A stretch of DNA of 64,000 nucleotides from Desulfitobacterium chlororespirans DSM 11544 (GTDB taxonomy: Bacteria > Bacillota > Desulfitobacteriia > Desulfitobacteriales > Desulfitobacteriaceae), in contig NZ_FRDN01000006.1 in assembly GCF_900143285.1 (NCBI RefSeq), positions 124,001 through 188,000 of the forward strand. The letters run 5' to 3'. The notes under the pieces were generated by a model, which had not been told where the DNA came from, ran no database searches, and worked only from the letters and a program-made list of their open reading frames with translations. Positions 45,914 to 54,615 of this stretch are shown here, in pieces; within the stretch, counting starts at the first letter, position 1, and each line of letters begins with the position of its first letter. A program made the translations under genes and the position numbers.

Positions 45914-46624
45914 ATGCCGCAAATCGAATGGGTAGGTACCCCCAACTTTAGATATGGTCGCAACGGCCTCCAACCCTTGGCCATTGTCAATCATATCACC
46001 GCCGGTTATTATCCGGGCTGCTTAGACTGGATGCAGCATCCTGGCTCCCAGGCAAGTGCACATTATTTGGTTTTAAGAAACGGCCGCATACTGCAGCTGG
46101 TCAAAGATGAAAACACAGCCTGGCATGCAGGCATAGTGAGCAAACCCGATTGGAACCTGTATGATGGAACGAATCCCAACTACTATACCATCGGCATTGA
46201 ACACGAAGGAATGCCTGGAGATGAGCTGACAGAAGCTCAGTATCAGTCCACCCTATGGCTCCACAAGCAGCTCATCGCCAAGTACCCAGCCATCGCCATT
46301 GATAACCGGCATATCATTGGTCATTACAGAATTGACAGTATAAACAGACCAAACTGCCCAGGGGCTAAGTTTCCCTGGGCAGAGTTATTTACTGATTTGA
46401 AGGGAGAGCATGACGTGGATCACCTCGTAATCTATGCCGATGGAGATGTCGGAGCTGCACTTTTGCTCAGCTTTAAGCTGAAATGCCCGATGGTCCATAA
46501 AGCCTTTGCAGAGAAAATCCAGGCCAAGCATAAGCACTGGGTTGGAGTGCAAGGAATAAACGGCAACAGAAATTACTACTATGCCGGAAGTGACCGGATA
46601 GAGACTGCGAAATTAGGATTGTAA
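45914..46624 (+). CDS. N-acetylmuramoyl-L-alanine amidase (endolysin)
   Basis: 236 residues. Amidase_2 domain with zinc-site pieces NHITAGYYPG, SAHYLVLRNGRI, TAWHAG and HYRIDSINRPNCPG. The C-terminal 65 residues (VIYADGDVGAALLLSFKLKC) look like one cell-wall-binding repeat of the CWB2 type, which is known from clostridial surface proteins. Releases particles by degrading the producer's wall. Lies between two membrane proteins that could make the pore. Confidence 0.9.
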   Translation: MPQIEWVGTPNFRYGRNGLQPLAIVNHITAGYYPGCLDWMQHPGSQASAHYLVLRNGRILQLVKDENTAWHAGIVSKPDWNLYDGTNPNYYTIGIEHEGMPGDELTEAQYQSTLWLHKQLIAKYPAIAIDNRHIIGHYRIDSINRPNCPGAKFPWAELFTDLKGEHDVDHLVIYADGDVGAALLLSFKLKCPMVHKAFAEKIQAKHKHWVGVQGINGNRNYYYAGSDRIETAKLGL

Positions 46625-46637
46625 GGAGAGATCGGCC

Positions 46638-47000
46638 ATGGAAACCGCATTAGGTTATATCCAGAACTTTTGGGGGCTGCTGCTTGTTGTGGCAGTCTTT
46701 ATTATTTATCTAATCAGCCAGGGAAGGACAAAGGCGGGGAAGATTGTGCTCTCGCTGATGCTGAGGCTGGAGAAGCAGGCTGAGGAGTATGCGCTGCAGA
46801 CCGGGGAAGAGAAATTCGGCTTCGTGGTGGAAAAGGGGTATCAGCTTTTACCTAAATATGTGCAATTAGTCTTTAGCTATAACATGTTCGTTGAACTGGC
46901 AGACAGACTCTACGATGAAGCAAAGAACTATTTATCAAGCCTGGAGGAAAAGGCCCTCGCCGCACCAGTTAAGGAAAGCAAGAAGGCCGCTCCCGAATAA
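46638..47000 (+). CDS. Holin of the LL-H type
   Basis: 120 residues with a single strong membrane helix (LLLVVAVFIIYLISQG) followed by a charged helical region with EKFGFVVEKGYQLLP, as in the LL-H-like holin family. Last gene of the element; it should open the membrane for the amidase. The C-terminus is lysine/alanine-rich. AAGGAGAG precedes the ATG. Confidence 0.78.
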   Translation: METALGYIQNFWGLLLVVAVFIIYLISQGRTKAGKIVLSLMLRLEKQAEEYALQTGEEKFGFVVEKGYQLLPKYVQLVFSYNMFVELADRLYDEAKNYLSSLEEKALAAPVKESKKAAPE

Positions 47001-47061
47001 TACAGCCCACAACAAGCTTCAACGGTCTCTAACATTCTCTAGTCGTCTTTTCCAAAGCTCT

Positions 47062-48186
47062 CTATGCTTGAAGAAAATCTTCAGTAATCTTCGCGATCCG
47101 GCTTGCCGCTCGGCCATCACCATAGGGGTTAACAGCATGAGCCATATTCTCATAAGCTTCCTGATTACCCAGGAGGCGGCTCAGTTCCTGAAGAACTTTT
47201 TCATAGCTGGTTCCCACTAAAGATACGGTCCCCGCCTCCACCGCTTCGGGCCGCTCGGTGGTATCCCGGACCACCAGCACAGGGATTCCAAGGGAAGGGG
47301 CTTCTTCCTGAATTCCTCCGGAATCGGTCAGAATAATATTGGCTTGAGCCTGAAGGTTGACAAAGGGTTCATAGTCCAGAGGCTCAATCATATGGACCCG
47401 GGGATTATGGCCCAGAACTTCATTGACGACTTGGCGGACAGAGGGGTTTTTATGCACAGGAAACACCACATAGGTATCCGGATAATGCTCCAAAACCTCT
47501 GCTAAAGCCCGATAGATCTGCCGCATGGGCTCACCGAGGTTTTCCCGGCGATGAGTGGTGACAAGAATCATGCGCTGTCCTGCACTCTGACCCAGTATTT
47601 CCCTTAAGGCGGCATCGGAGAAGGTATAATCCTTTTTTACGGTAGTCAGCAAGGCGTCGATCACCGTATTGCCTGTGACATATATTTTCTCTTCCGGAAC
47701 CCCTTCAGCCAATAAATTTCTTTTCGATGTTTCCGTAGGCGAAAAATGCAAATCCGTTAAAACTCCGGCCAGTTTGCGGTTCATTTCCTCCGGGAAAGGA
47801 GAATATTTATGGCCTGTACGCAATCCCGCTTCCACATGACCTACGGGAATTTGAGCATAAAAGGCTGCCAAAGCCGCCACAAAGGTGGTTGTGGTATCTC
47901 CGTGGACCAGGACCAGATCAGGCTTGGCTTGTTCCAGCACATCCTTCAGACCCTGGAGGGCGCGGGTTGTAATATCCGTTAAAGTCTGTCCCGCCTGCAT
48001 AAGATTCAAGTCATAATCCGGCTTAATCTGAAACAGCTCCAGCACCTGATCCAGCATTTCCCGATGCTGGGCAGTCACAGCAATCTCACAGTGCAGAGAC
48101 GTTCTTTTCAGAGCTTGAACAACGGGAGCCATCTTAATCGCTTCAGGCCGTGTCCCGAAGACTACCATAACCTTTTTACCTTCCAC
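47062..48186 (-). CDS. wecB: UDP-N-acetylglucosamine 2-epimerase (non-hydrolysing)
   Basis: About 374 residues. Motifs FGTRPEAIKMAPV, VHGDTTT and the C-terminal TDSGGIQEEAPSLGIPVLVVRDTTERPE are all present. Makes UDP-ManNAc for teichoic acid linkage units or surface polysaccharide. GTG at 48186 (then EGKKVMVV) has GGAGCG seven bases upstream; the longer ORF start lacks a site. In related genomes this gene lies next to the atp operon, so the tail element separates former neighbours. Confidence 0.95.
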   Translation of the reverse strand: MEGKKVMVVFGTRPEAIKMAPVVQALKRTSLHCEIAVTAQHREMLDQVLELFQIKPDYDLNLMQAGQTLTDITTRALQGLKDVLEQAKPDLVLVHGDTTTTFVAALAAFYAQIPVGHVEAGLRTGHKYSPFPEEMNRKLAGVLTDLHFSPTETSKRNLLAEGVPEEKIYVTGNTVIDALLTTVKKDYTFSDAALREILGQSAGQRMILVTTHRRENLGEPMRQIYRALAEVLEHYPDTYVVFPVHKNPSVRQVVNEVLGHNPRVHMIEPLDYEPFVNLQAQANIILTDSGGIQEEAPSLGIPVLVVRDTTERPEAVEAGTVSLVGTSYEKVLQELSRLLGNQEAYENMAHAVNPYGDGRAASRIAKITEDFLQA

Positions 48187-48640
48187 TTGAATACGCTCCT
48201 TTGCCTTTAAAGTAGCTTTCTTTATATCTGGGTCTTGTAGCTTTGCACACAACGTACCTTCGGGCGTGAGATCCTGAAACCCTCCACCAGAGGCTTTCTA
48301 ACATCAGATCTCACGTACTCAATAGCTCCAGAGCTAGGTCAGATAACTGCCTAGCATCCGTACCGCTTAAACTCGAAAACCAGCCCAAGGATTTTGTTTT
48401 ACACAAGGGAAGCGACTTTAAGCGAGCGGAAACAAAACTTCGCGAAAAGCACGCAGCGGAGAAAGGTTGGAAACAGGACGTTTCCAACCCGCCATTGAGC
48501 AGGAGCGATTTGGCGGGGTACCTTTCGGAGCGGAGGACTTGAGCGGTAGTTTTGTCCGCGCAGCTTATGAAGCGACCGGTGTAAAACAAAATCCTGGAGA
48601 ATCAGCTTTCAGATCCTTTCAATACTAAAATATGCTGACA
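48187..48640 (-). other. Structured non-coding region upstream of wecB
   Basis: A 485-base stretch without a gene (to the comEB stop at 48672). It contains at least three hairpins: CGTGAGATC/GATCTCACG (48265-48273 and 48307-48315), CTAGG-bulge-CAG/CTG-CCTAG (48334-48354), and a large nested element at 48388-48595. Read on the minus strand it would be a 5' leader of wecB. No ORF in it looks real and no known riboswitch is recognised. Confidence 0.6.
48388..48595. repeat. 208-base nested inverted-repeat element
   Basis: Bounded by perfect 17-base inverted repeats (48388-48404 and 48579-48595; AGGATTTTGTTTTACAC and its complement). Near the centre lies a perfect ten-base hairpin GGTTGGAAAC/GTTTCCAACC (48465-48489), and between are further matching pieces (AAACAAAACT with AGTTTTGT). 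It could be a small non-autonomous mobile repeat or a structured RNA domain. Confidence 0.7.
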
Positions 48641-48666
48641 GGGCTAGGGAAATCCCTAGCCCTTTT
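48641..48666. terminator. Hairpin terminator after comEB
   Basis: Perfect nine-base arms GGGCTAGGG/CCCTAGCCC (48641-48649 and 48654-48662). The T run is better on the plus strand (TTTTC) than on the minus strand, but the position right after comEB suggests it ends that operon. Confidence 0.6.
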
Positions 48667-48671
48667 CTGCA

Positions 48672-49139
48672 TTATATTGAATTGGGAAATTCCAGCTGAA
48701 TAAGCTCCAATTCAGCCTCAGCCGCCATCTCTAAAGCCAATGGATCCGGGTAGGAATAAAGGAAAAAGACCCGTTTTATACCGGCATTAATGAGAAGCTT
48801 CGTGCAAAGCACACAGGGCTGAAATGTGGTATAGATATCCGCCCCATTAATAGAAACCCCATGCTTGGCTGCTTGAACCAAAGCATTTTGCTCCGCATGG
48901 ACCGCCCGGCAAATCTCCGTCCGTTCTCCGGAAGGAATACCCAGCTGCATTCTGAGGCAGCCTTTTTGAGCACAGTGACTCAATCCTGTGGGGCTGCCGT
49001 TATAACCGGTGCTGAGGATCTGCTTATCCTTGACGATCACAGCGCCCACTTGACGGCGCAGGCAGGTGGAGCGTCCGGCTACAACTTGTGCCATCTGCAT
49101 AAAATATTCATCCCAACTGGGCCGTTCTAACTCTTTCAT
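48672..49139 (-). CDS. comEB: dCMP deaminase, ComEB family
   Basis: 155 residues. Zinc site HAEQNA and PCVLCTKLL, plus the allosteric-domain start [16 protein letters not shown]. Converts dCMP to dUMP for thymidylate synthesis; in competent bacteria the gene lies in the com region, here it follows upp with an ATGA overlap. Full length. Confidence 0.95.
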   Translation of the reverse strand: MKELERPSWDEYFMQMAQVVAGRSTCLRRQVGAVIVKDKQILSTGYNGSPTGLSHCAQKGCLRMQLGIPSGERTEICRAVHAEQNALVQAAKHGVSINGADIYTTFQPCVLCTKLLINAGIKRVFFLYSYPDPLALEMAAEAELELIQLEFPNSI

Positions 49140-49765
49140 TTGGTACCAAACAACCGATCTCCGGCGTCACCGAGACCCGGAATGATATAGCCGTGGTCGT
49201 TTAAATAATCGTCCACTGCCGCCACAAAAATATCCACATCATCATGGTAGTTCTGAACTTCTTTGATCCCTTCCGGAGCAGCGATCAGGCACATCAGCTT
49301 GATGCTTTTCGCTCCTCTGTCCTTCAGAAAAGTGATGGCCGCCGTGGCGGATCCCCCCGTAGCCAGCATAGGATCAATGACAATTAAATCACGCTCTTCC
49401 ACATCGGTAGGGAGTTTGCAGTAGTATTCCACCGGCTTCAGTGTTTCCGGATCCCGATAGAGCCCCACATGGCCAACTTTGGCGGTGGGGATTAATCTCA
49501 GCATGCCATCCACCATGCCCAGACCGGCTCTTAAGATCGGAATCAACCCGACTTTGCGTCCGGCTATTGCCTTGGCTGTCATCGTAGCCACCGGGGTCTT
49601 TACTTCCACATCCTGCAGGGGAAAGTCCCGGGTCACTTCATAGGCCATGAGCATGGAAACTTCTTCTACCAGTTCACGAAAGTCTTTGGACCCTGTATTT
49701 TCGTCTCGGATTAAGGATAATTTATGCTGTATCAAAGGATGATCCAGAACATGAACTTTTGCCAT
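49136..49765 (-). CDS. upp: Uracil phosphoribosyltransferase
   Basis: About 209 residues. Uracil site [17 protein letters not shown] at the C-terminus and the PRPP loop [16 protein letters not shown] are intact. Salvages uracil to UMP. ATG at 49765 (AKVHVLDHP) with AGGAG nine bases before it. Follows glyA as in Bacillus. Confidence 0.97.
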   Translation of the reverse strand: MAKVHVLDHPLIQHKLSLIRDENTGSKDFRELVEEVSMLMAYEVTRDFPLQDVEVKTPVATMTAKAIAGRKVGLIPILRAGLGMVDGMLRLIPTAKVGHVGLYRDPETLKPVEYYCKLPTDVEERDLIVIDPMLATGGSATAAITFLKDRGAKSIKLMCLIAAPEGIKEVQNYHDDVDIFVAAVDDYLNDHGYIIPGLGDAGDRLFGTK

Positions 49766-49777
49766 GGGTGTCAACTC

Positions 49778-51031
49778 CTAATCTAGATTTGGGTAGAGCG
49801 GGTATTCTGCGCAGAGTGCTGCAACCATATCCCGAGCTTTGGCAGCCCCCGCTTCATTGGGTTCCGATAAAGCAATGTCGATGGCTGCGGCAATCTTTTT
49901 CATCGCCAGGGTATCCATACCGCGGCTGGTCACGGCAGGGGTGCCGATGCGGATGCCGCTGGTTACCATGGGACTGGCCGGATCATAGGGGATGGTGTTC
50001 TTATTTACCGTAATACCGACCTCATCTAAAATATACTCTGCTTCTTTCCCTGTCAAGCCTTTAGACCGTACATCCACAAGCATCAAATGGTTGTCCGTGC
50101 CTCCGGAAACGACGCGGAAACCTTTTTCCGCCAGAGTTTCCGACAGTACTTTAGCATTCTCCACAATGCGTTTTTGATATTCCACAAATTCCGGCTTTAA
50201 AGCCTCACCAAAGGCAACAGCCTTAGCCGCGATCACATGCATCAACGGGCCGCCCTGAATGCCGGGGAAGATGGCTTTATCGATAGCTTTGGCAAATTCT
50301 TCTTTGCATAGAATCAGTCCCCCCCGGGGGCCCCGCAGGGTTTTATGAGTGGTGGTGGTTACAAAATGTGCGTAAGGAACAGGGCTTTGATGAAGCCCGG
50401 CTGCCACCAGGCCCGCAATATGAGCCATATCCACCATGAAGTAAGAGTCCGCCTCATCGGCAATTTCTCTTAAGCGAGCAAAGTCGATTTGTCTGGGATA
50501 GGCACTGGCTCCCGCTACAATCATTTTAGGGCGGTGCTCAAGGGCTAATTGACGCACCACGTCATAATCAATGCGTTCGGTGGCTTGATCCACCCCATAG
50601 GCGACAAAGTTATAATACATCCCGGAGATATTCACCGGGCTGCCGTGGGTTAAATGCCCTCCATGGGAAAGATTCATGCCGAGAACCGTATCCCCGGGTT
50701 TAAGCATAGCAAAATATACGGCGGTATTAGCCTGGGCGCCGGAATGAGGCTGTACATTGGCATGTTCCGCACCAAAAAGCTTTTTCACCCGCTCCCGGGC
50801 CAGATCCTCAACGATATCCACATACTCACAGCCGCCATAATAGCGTTTTCCCGGATATCCTTCCGCATACTTATTGGTAAGAACGGAACCCTGGGCGGCC
50901 ATGACCGCTCGGCTCACAAAATTCTCTGAGGCAATCAGCTCGATTTTATGGCGCTGCCTTTGTTCCTCCTGGGCAATAGCCTCTGCCACTTCGGGATCCT
51001 GAGGGAGAATCCATTCCTTAATATAATCCAT
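49778..51031 (-). CDS. glyA: Serine hydroxymethyltransferase
   Basis: About 417 residues. PLP lysine lies in [15 protein letters not shown]-terminus has [14 protein letters not shown] and the [10 protein letters not shown] region. Interconverts serine and glycine and feeds one-carbon metabolism. ATG at 51031 has AGGAG ten bases upstream. Operon with ywlG upstream and upp downstream, the Bacillus order. Confidence 0.97.
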   Translation of the reverse strand: MDYIKEWILPQDPEVAEAIAQEEQRQRHKIELIASENFVSRAVMAAQGSVLTNKYAEGYPGKRYYGGCEYVDIVEDLARERVKKLFGAEHANVQPHSGAQANTAVYFAMLKPGDTVLGMNLSHGGHLTHGSPVNISGMYYNFVAYGVDQATERIDYDVVRQLALEHRPKMIVAGASAYPRQIDFARLREIADEADSYFMVDMAHIAGLVAAGLHQSPVPYAHFVTTTTHKTLRGPRGGLILCKEEFAKAIDKAIFPGIQGGPLMHVIAAKAVAFGEALKPEFVEYQKRIVENAKVLSETLAEKGFRVVSGGTDNHLMLVDVRSKGLTGKEAEYILDEVGITVNKNTIPYDPASPMVTSGIRIGTPAVTSRGMDTLAMKKIAAAIDIALSEPNEAGAAKARDMVAALCAEYPLYPNLD

Positions 51032-51044
51032 ATTACCCACACTC

Positions 51045-51235
51045 CTGTCTCTATAGATTGAACGAGACTTTTTTCAGTGAGGGATTCGACCCCACTGAAA
51101 ATTAATCGAGTCCATACTGGACTTAGCCGCCCTTGGACACCCGCCGCCTCTAGAGGCGGGGGCCAAACGCGGATTAGTGCAGTGATAACTTAACTCAGAG
51201 GGGGCTTCACCCCCGCTGTTGTTGGTCGAACTCAT
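51045..51235 (-). other. Hairpin-rich intergenic region between ywlG and glyA
   Basis: Four hairpins within 145 bases: TTTTCAGTG/CACTGAAAA (51071-51079 and 51093-51101, with three further pairs inside), AGTCCA-TAC-TGGACT (51109-51123), the 16-base palindrome CCGCCTCTAGAGGCGG (51144-51159), and GGGGG-CTTCA-CCCCC (51200-51214). None has a normal T run. It would be part of the transcript between ywlG and glyA, possibly a leader of glyA. I match it to no known riboswitch. Confidence 0.55.
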
Positions 51236-51244
51236 GAGAATCGG

Positions 51245-51793
51245 CTATACTACGGGGTACATCGCCCTCGGGCCGCCGATCAACCGCGGCCGGGTTCTGG
51301 CCATGGTAAGGTGGGCATGGCCGATTGATTTAATGGAAGGACGTATGGGTACAACCACCGGCCGCAGATGCATCCCGATAAAGGTATCTCCCACATCAAT
51401 CCCGGCATGCCCGCGGATTGTTTCCACCATCATCGGTGCTTGATAGTTCTGCCAAGCTTTAACCGCCATCGAGCCCCCTGCTAACAGCGAAGGGACGACG
51501 GTTACGGCATCAAGGCCATACTGCTCCACACAAGCTTCTTCCACCACCAGAGCGCGGTTCAAATGTTCACAGGCCTGAATAGCCAAATAGAGCTCCCGCG
51601 CCCTGACTTTGGCTAATAAAGCGGGAAGAAGGGCCTCTGCCACCTCTTCGCTGCTTGCCTTCCCAATATGTTGTCCCATAACCTCACTGGTACTGCAGCC
51701 AAGCACGACGATTTGCCTGGGTTTTAAACCAGCTTGGGCAAAGAATTCTTCTAAAGCTTGATTCCAGGCTTTATCCATATCCTCAAAATTCAT
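51245..51793 (-). CDS. ywlG: YwlG/DUF436 family protein
   Basis: 182 residues, with VVLGCSTSEVMGQHIGK, EHLNRALVVE and the C-terminal GHAHLTMARTRPRLIGGPRA that mark the DUF436 family. Function unknown; almost always beside rpiB and glyA in Firmicutes. GGAGG precedes the ATG. Linked by 24 bases to rpiB. Confidence 0.92.
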   Translation of the reverse strand: MNFEDMDKAWNQALEEFFAQAGLKPRQIVVLGCSTSEVMGQHIGKASSEEVAEALLPALLAKVRARELYLAIQACEHLNRALVVEEACVEQYGLDAVTVVPSLLAGGSMAVKAWQNYQAPMMVETIRGHAGIDVGDTFIGMHLRPVVVPIRPSIKSIGHAHLTMARTRPRLIGGPRAMYPVV

Positions 51794-51817
51794 TGATGAT
51801 TGCCTCCGTACAGGGAA

Positions 51818-52267
51818 TTAGAGAGTTTCTCCTTTTTCAATGGCGTCGATGAGATCGACCCGACAAGCATGTCGTCCACCGGCAAAAGGAGTTTTAACGA
51901 ACATATCCACGATATCCAAGGCCAAGCCCAAACCGGTGACTCTGCCTCCAAGAGCCAGGACATTGGCGTTATTATGTTCCCGCGCCATACGTGCGGAATA
52001 GGTCTCAGTGCAGACTGCAGCACGAACCCCTGGTACCTTATTGGCAGCGATGGAGATCCCTAAGCCTGTACCACAGACCACAATTCCTAAGTCTGCTTTG
52101 CCTTTAGTCACTGCATCGCCTACATAGAAACCGTACCTGGGATAATCCACAGAATCTTTAGTGTTGGTGCCGAAATCCAGAATCTCAATCCCTTGTTCTT
52201 CTAAATGGGCTCGAATCTCATTTTTAAGTTCGTACCCGCCATGATCTGCTCCTAATGCAATTTTCAA
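51818..52267 (-). CDS. rpiB: Ribose-5-phosphate isomerase B
   Basis: About 149 residues. IALGADHGGYELK and the catalytic-cysteine motif VCGTGLGISIAANK are intact. Interconverts ribose-5-phosphate and ribulose-5-phosphate. TTG at 52267 has GGAGGTG six bases before it; five codons upstream the ORF still has a start but without site. Confidence 0.96.
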   Translation of the reverse strand: MKIALGADHGGYELKNEIRAHLEEQGIEILDFGTNTKDSVDYPRYGFYVGDAVTKGKADLGIVVCGTGLGISIAANKVPGVRAAVCTETYSARMAREHNNANVLALGGRVTGLGLALDIVDMFVKTPFAGGRHACRVDLIDAIEKGETL

Positions 52268-52444
52268 AAGGGACACCTCCAATATCTATAGCAGTTTTCT
52301 ACATTAATCAGCCAATCCCTGCCTAATACTCTGTAATACTTAAAACTTGCCTTGTCCGGCCAGGAAAACTTCCGCACATAATAGCCATGGCGTCTTAGTT
52401 TGTCCATGATTCTCCCAAGCTATGATCACTGAAGGCAGTCTCGT

Positions 52445-52891
52445 TCAATGCCGCCCCTCCAGGCTTGCCTTGACCTTATGGAGCAAAGCCTCCATATCTT
52501 CCGCACACCGGCGGTACCGCTCCACACTTCCGCCCCAGGGATCCGGGATATCCTGATCTTTTCCGTCTCCGGCCCAGCGCCCCAACCTTTTGATTTTCGC
52601 GGCAAACTCAGGGAAAGCCCCCTTAAGCTGCACCTCGTGAGCACCGGTCATGGGAATAATCCAATCTGCAGAAGCCAGAATTTCCCTGCGAGCCAAGCGA
52701 GCTTGATGTGATGTGAGATCGATGCCTTTTTCCTTTAAGACCTGAACCGCCTGGGCAGTGGCAGGCTCTCCCTCCCAAGCTGCTAAACCCGCGGATTCCA
52801 CCTGGATATCCGCTCCCAAAATCCCCCTGGCTAAACCTTCAGCCATGGGGCTCCGGCATGTATTGCCGGTACAAACAAATACAATTCGCAC
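52445..52891 (-). CDS. ywlE: Low-molecular-weight phosphatase, YwlE (protein-arginine phosphatase) type
   Basis: 148 residues. The P-loop is VCTGNTCRSPMAE with Cys7, Thr11 and Arg13, and the general acid lies in DPWGGS. Thr at the position of T11 in Bacillus YwlE is what gives specificity for phosphoarginine; phosphotyrosine enzymes have a bulkier residue. It therefore probably reverses McsB-type arginine phosphorylation. GTG start with GGAG upstream. Gene order ywlC-mntP-ywlE-rpiB is that of Bacillus. Confidence 0.9.
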   Translation of the reverse strand: MRIVFVCTGNTCRSPMAEGLARGILGADIQVESAGLAAWEGEPATAQAVQVLKEKGIDLTSHQARLARREILASADWIIPMTGAHEVQLKGAFPEFAAKIKRLGRWAGDGKDQDIPDPWGGSVERYRRCAEDMEALLHKVKASLEGRH

Positions 52892-52903
52892 GCCCGACTA
52901 CTC

Positions 52904-53491
52904 CTATCCCAATAACATCCTTAGACCAATGATCACGAGAACAAAGCCCCCGACGATTTCAGCCCGTTTTCCTAACCAGGAACCTACATAGCGGCCGAGG
53001 ACCAAACCGCCCCCCATCATGATTCCCGCCACAGTACCCATAACCAGAACCGTAAGCCCGATGCGGCTGTCCACAGTCCCTAAAGAAAATCCTACACTAA
53101 GGGCGTCCAAGCTTACACTGGCTGCCAAAGCATACATACCGATACCGCTTAGGGAAATCCCGGTGGGCAATTGCTGGCGATTAAGATTTGCTCTGGCTTT
53201 AGAAAGGGGAATATATTCCGCCTCCGGTCTCCAGACATGAAAAATCATCCGTCCCCCTAACCAGAGGAGCACCAGGGAACCTATCCCTTTGGCTAAATGA
53301 CCGAGAAACATTCCCAGGGTCTGTCCTAAAAACAGCCCTCCTAAGGGCATAAAAACATGAAAGACAGCGACCAGCAGAGAAAGCCTTAAGGTCATCCTTT
53401 TTCCGACTCCTACCAGGCCGATCGCCAAGGCCAGAGAAAAGGCATCCGCCCCTAAAGCAACGGACAACGCCAAGATCCATGCAAGATTCAA
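52904..53491 (-). CDS. mntP: Manganese efflux pump MntP
   Basis: About 195 residues with six membrane helices in two repeats; ALGADAFSLALAIG and the matching AASVSLDALSVGFSLG carry the paired aspartates of the MntP family. Exports excess manganese. TTG at 53491 has AGGAGG eight bases upstream; the ORF extends 11 codons further without site. A yybP-ykoY riboswitch was not seen upstream. Confidence 0.92.
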   Translation of the reverse strand: MNLAWILALSVALGADAFSLALAIGLVGVGKRMTLRLSLLVAVFHVFMPLGGLFLGQTLGMFLGHLAKGIGSLVLLWLGGRMIFHVWRPEAEYIPLSKARANLNRQQLPTGISLSGIGMYALAASVSLDALSVGFSLGTVDSRIGLTVLVMGTVAGIMMGGGLVLGRYVGSWLGKRAEIVGGFVLVIIGLRMLLG

Positions 53492-53563
53492 TCCCCATTC
53501 CTCCTGTTCGAAGGTAGAATACAATATCTCTGTAATTCTATGCCATGGGGGAAGGTTGCATGC

Positions 53564-54610
53564 TTACACCCGCATAACCCTCTGCCCGGAAGCCTTCTGC
53601 AACCGGTTCATGATGGCGAAGCCCAGACCCTTCTCGGAAACTCCTTCGGCCAGGATCATATCCATACCCTGCTCATCACAGAGCCTTAAACCCTCGTAGA
53701 GGTTCCCGGCTACCTCTTCAGGATGATCCTCCGATCCTAAGACAAAGAGCAGATCCGGAAGCTGGCTGTGCAGGTCCGGCGCACTTTCCAGGGTACAGAG
53801 AATGCCTACCTTCTTCAACCGGGAGTGTCCCTTGCGAAGCTCGTCTTTTATTTTGCGGATAACATTCTTCCTCTCGCCAATAAGCAAAGTCAGTTCCCCC
53901 TTGGGGGCATAATGGCGATATTTCATGCCGGGAGCTTTCGGTGCCTGATTCGGTGCAGGACGGTCCACCGCCACTTCTCCCAGGACTTCTTCCAGCTGCT
54001 CCCTGGTGATGCCACCCGGGCGAAGGATGGTCGGAACTTCACCTGTCAAATCCAGGACCGTGGATTCTACACCTACAGCGCAAGGCCCCCCATCTAAGAT
54101 CAGAGGAATCTTGCCCTTTAAATCCTTCCAGACGTGAATTCCCTGGGTAGGGCTGGGCTTCCCGGAAAGATTGGCACTGGGGGCAGCGATGGGAACCCCG
54201 GCCTCCTTAATAAGCTCCAGAGCCACCGGGTGTTTGGGCATCCGAATGGCCACAGTTCCTAAGCCCCCGCTGACCACATCCGGTACAAAGGCGGTCTTTT
54301 CCAGGACCAGGGTCAAGGGACCCGGCCAAAACTTATCTGCGCAAAGGGCTGCTTGAGGAGTCCATTCCTCCACCAGCCTTTTAACCATCTCCAAGTCTGA
54401 GACATGAACGATCAGTGGATTATCCTGAGGTCTGCCCTTAACTTTAAAAATCTCCTGGCAGGCGTGGGCATCCATGGCATTAGCCCCTAAACCATAGACC
54501 GTCTCTGTAGGCAAGGCCACCAATTGCCCTTCGCGAATCAACTGGGCTGCCTCTTTAATCCACTCTATCTCAGGATGTTGTGCATTGATCGTGACCCGTT
54601 TTGTTTGCAA
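53564..54610 (-). CDS. ywlC: L-threonylcarbamoyladenylate synthase (Sua5/YwlC)
   Basis: About 348 residues: an N-terminal TsaC/YrdC domain (LVALPTETVYGLGANAMD and SANLSGKPSPTQG) plus the C-terminal Sua5 domain (PGMKYRHYAP linker on). Makes threonylcarbamoyl-AMP for the t6A37 modification of tRNAs. TTG at 54610 has GAGGTG six bases upstream; 37 codons of upstream ORF overlap prmC and have no site. Confidence 0.95.
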   Translation of the reverse strand: MQTKRVTINAQHPEIEWIKEAAQLIREGQLVALPTETVYGLGANAMDAHACQEIFKVKGRPQDNPLIVHVSDLEMVKRLVEEWTPQAALCADKFWPGPLTLVLEKTAFVPDVVSGGLGTVAIRMPKHPVALELIKEAGVPIAAPSANLSGKPSPTQGIHVWKDLKGKIPLILDGGPCAVGVESTVLDLTGEVPTILRPGGITREQLEEVLGEVAVDRPAPNQAPKAPGMKYRHYAPKGELTLLIGERKNVIRKIKDELRKGHSRLKKVGILCTLESAPDLHSQLPDLLFVLGSEDHPEEVAGNLYEGLRLCDEQGMDMILAEGVSEKGLGFAIMNRLQKASGQRVMRV

Positions 54611-54615
54611 AATTC

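Noticed and set aside
28872-47000. Complete prophage
   Set aside because: No integrase, replication, terminase, portal or capsid genes and no duplicated attachment site were seen at the borders.
48311-48589. ORF of 92 codons on the minus strand
   Set aside because: It runs through the inverted-repeat element and has no ribosome site or recognisable protein pattern; the reading is a by-product of the structured repeat.
51071-51101. tRNA-like T-arm sequence (GGGGTCGAATCCC on the minus strand)
   Set aside because: No acceptor stem, anticodon arm or D arm can be built around it; it is only the loop of a longer hairpin.
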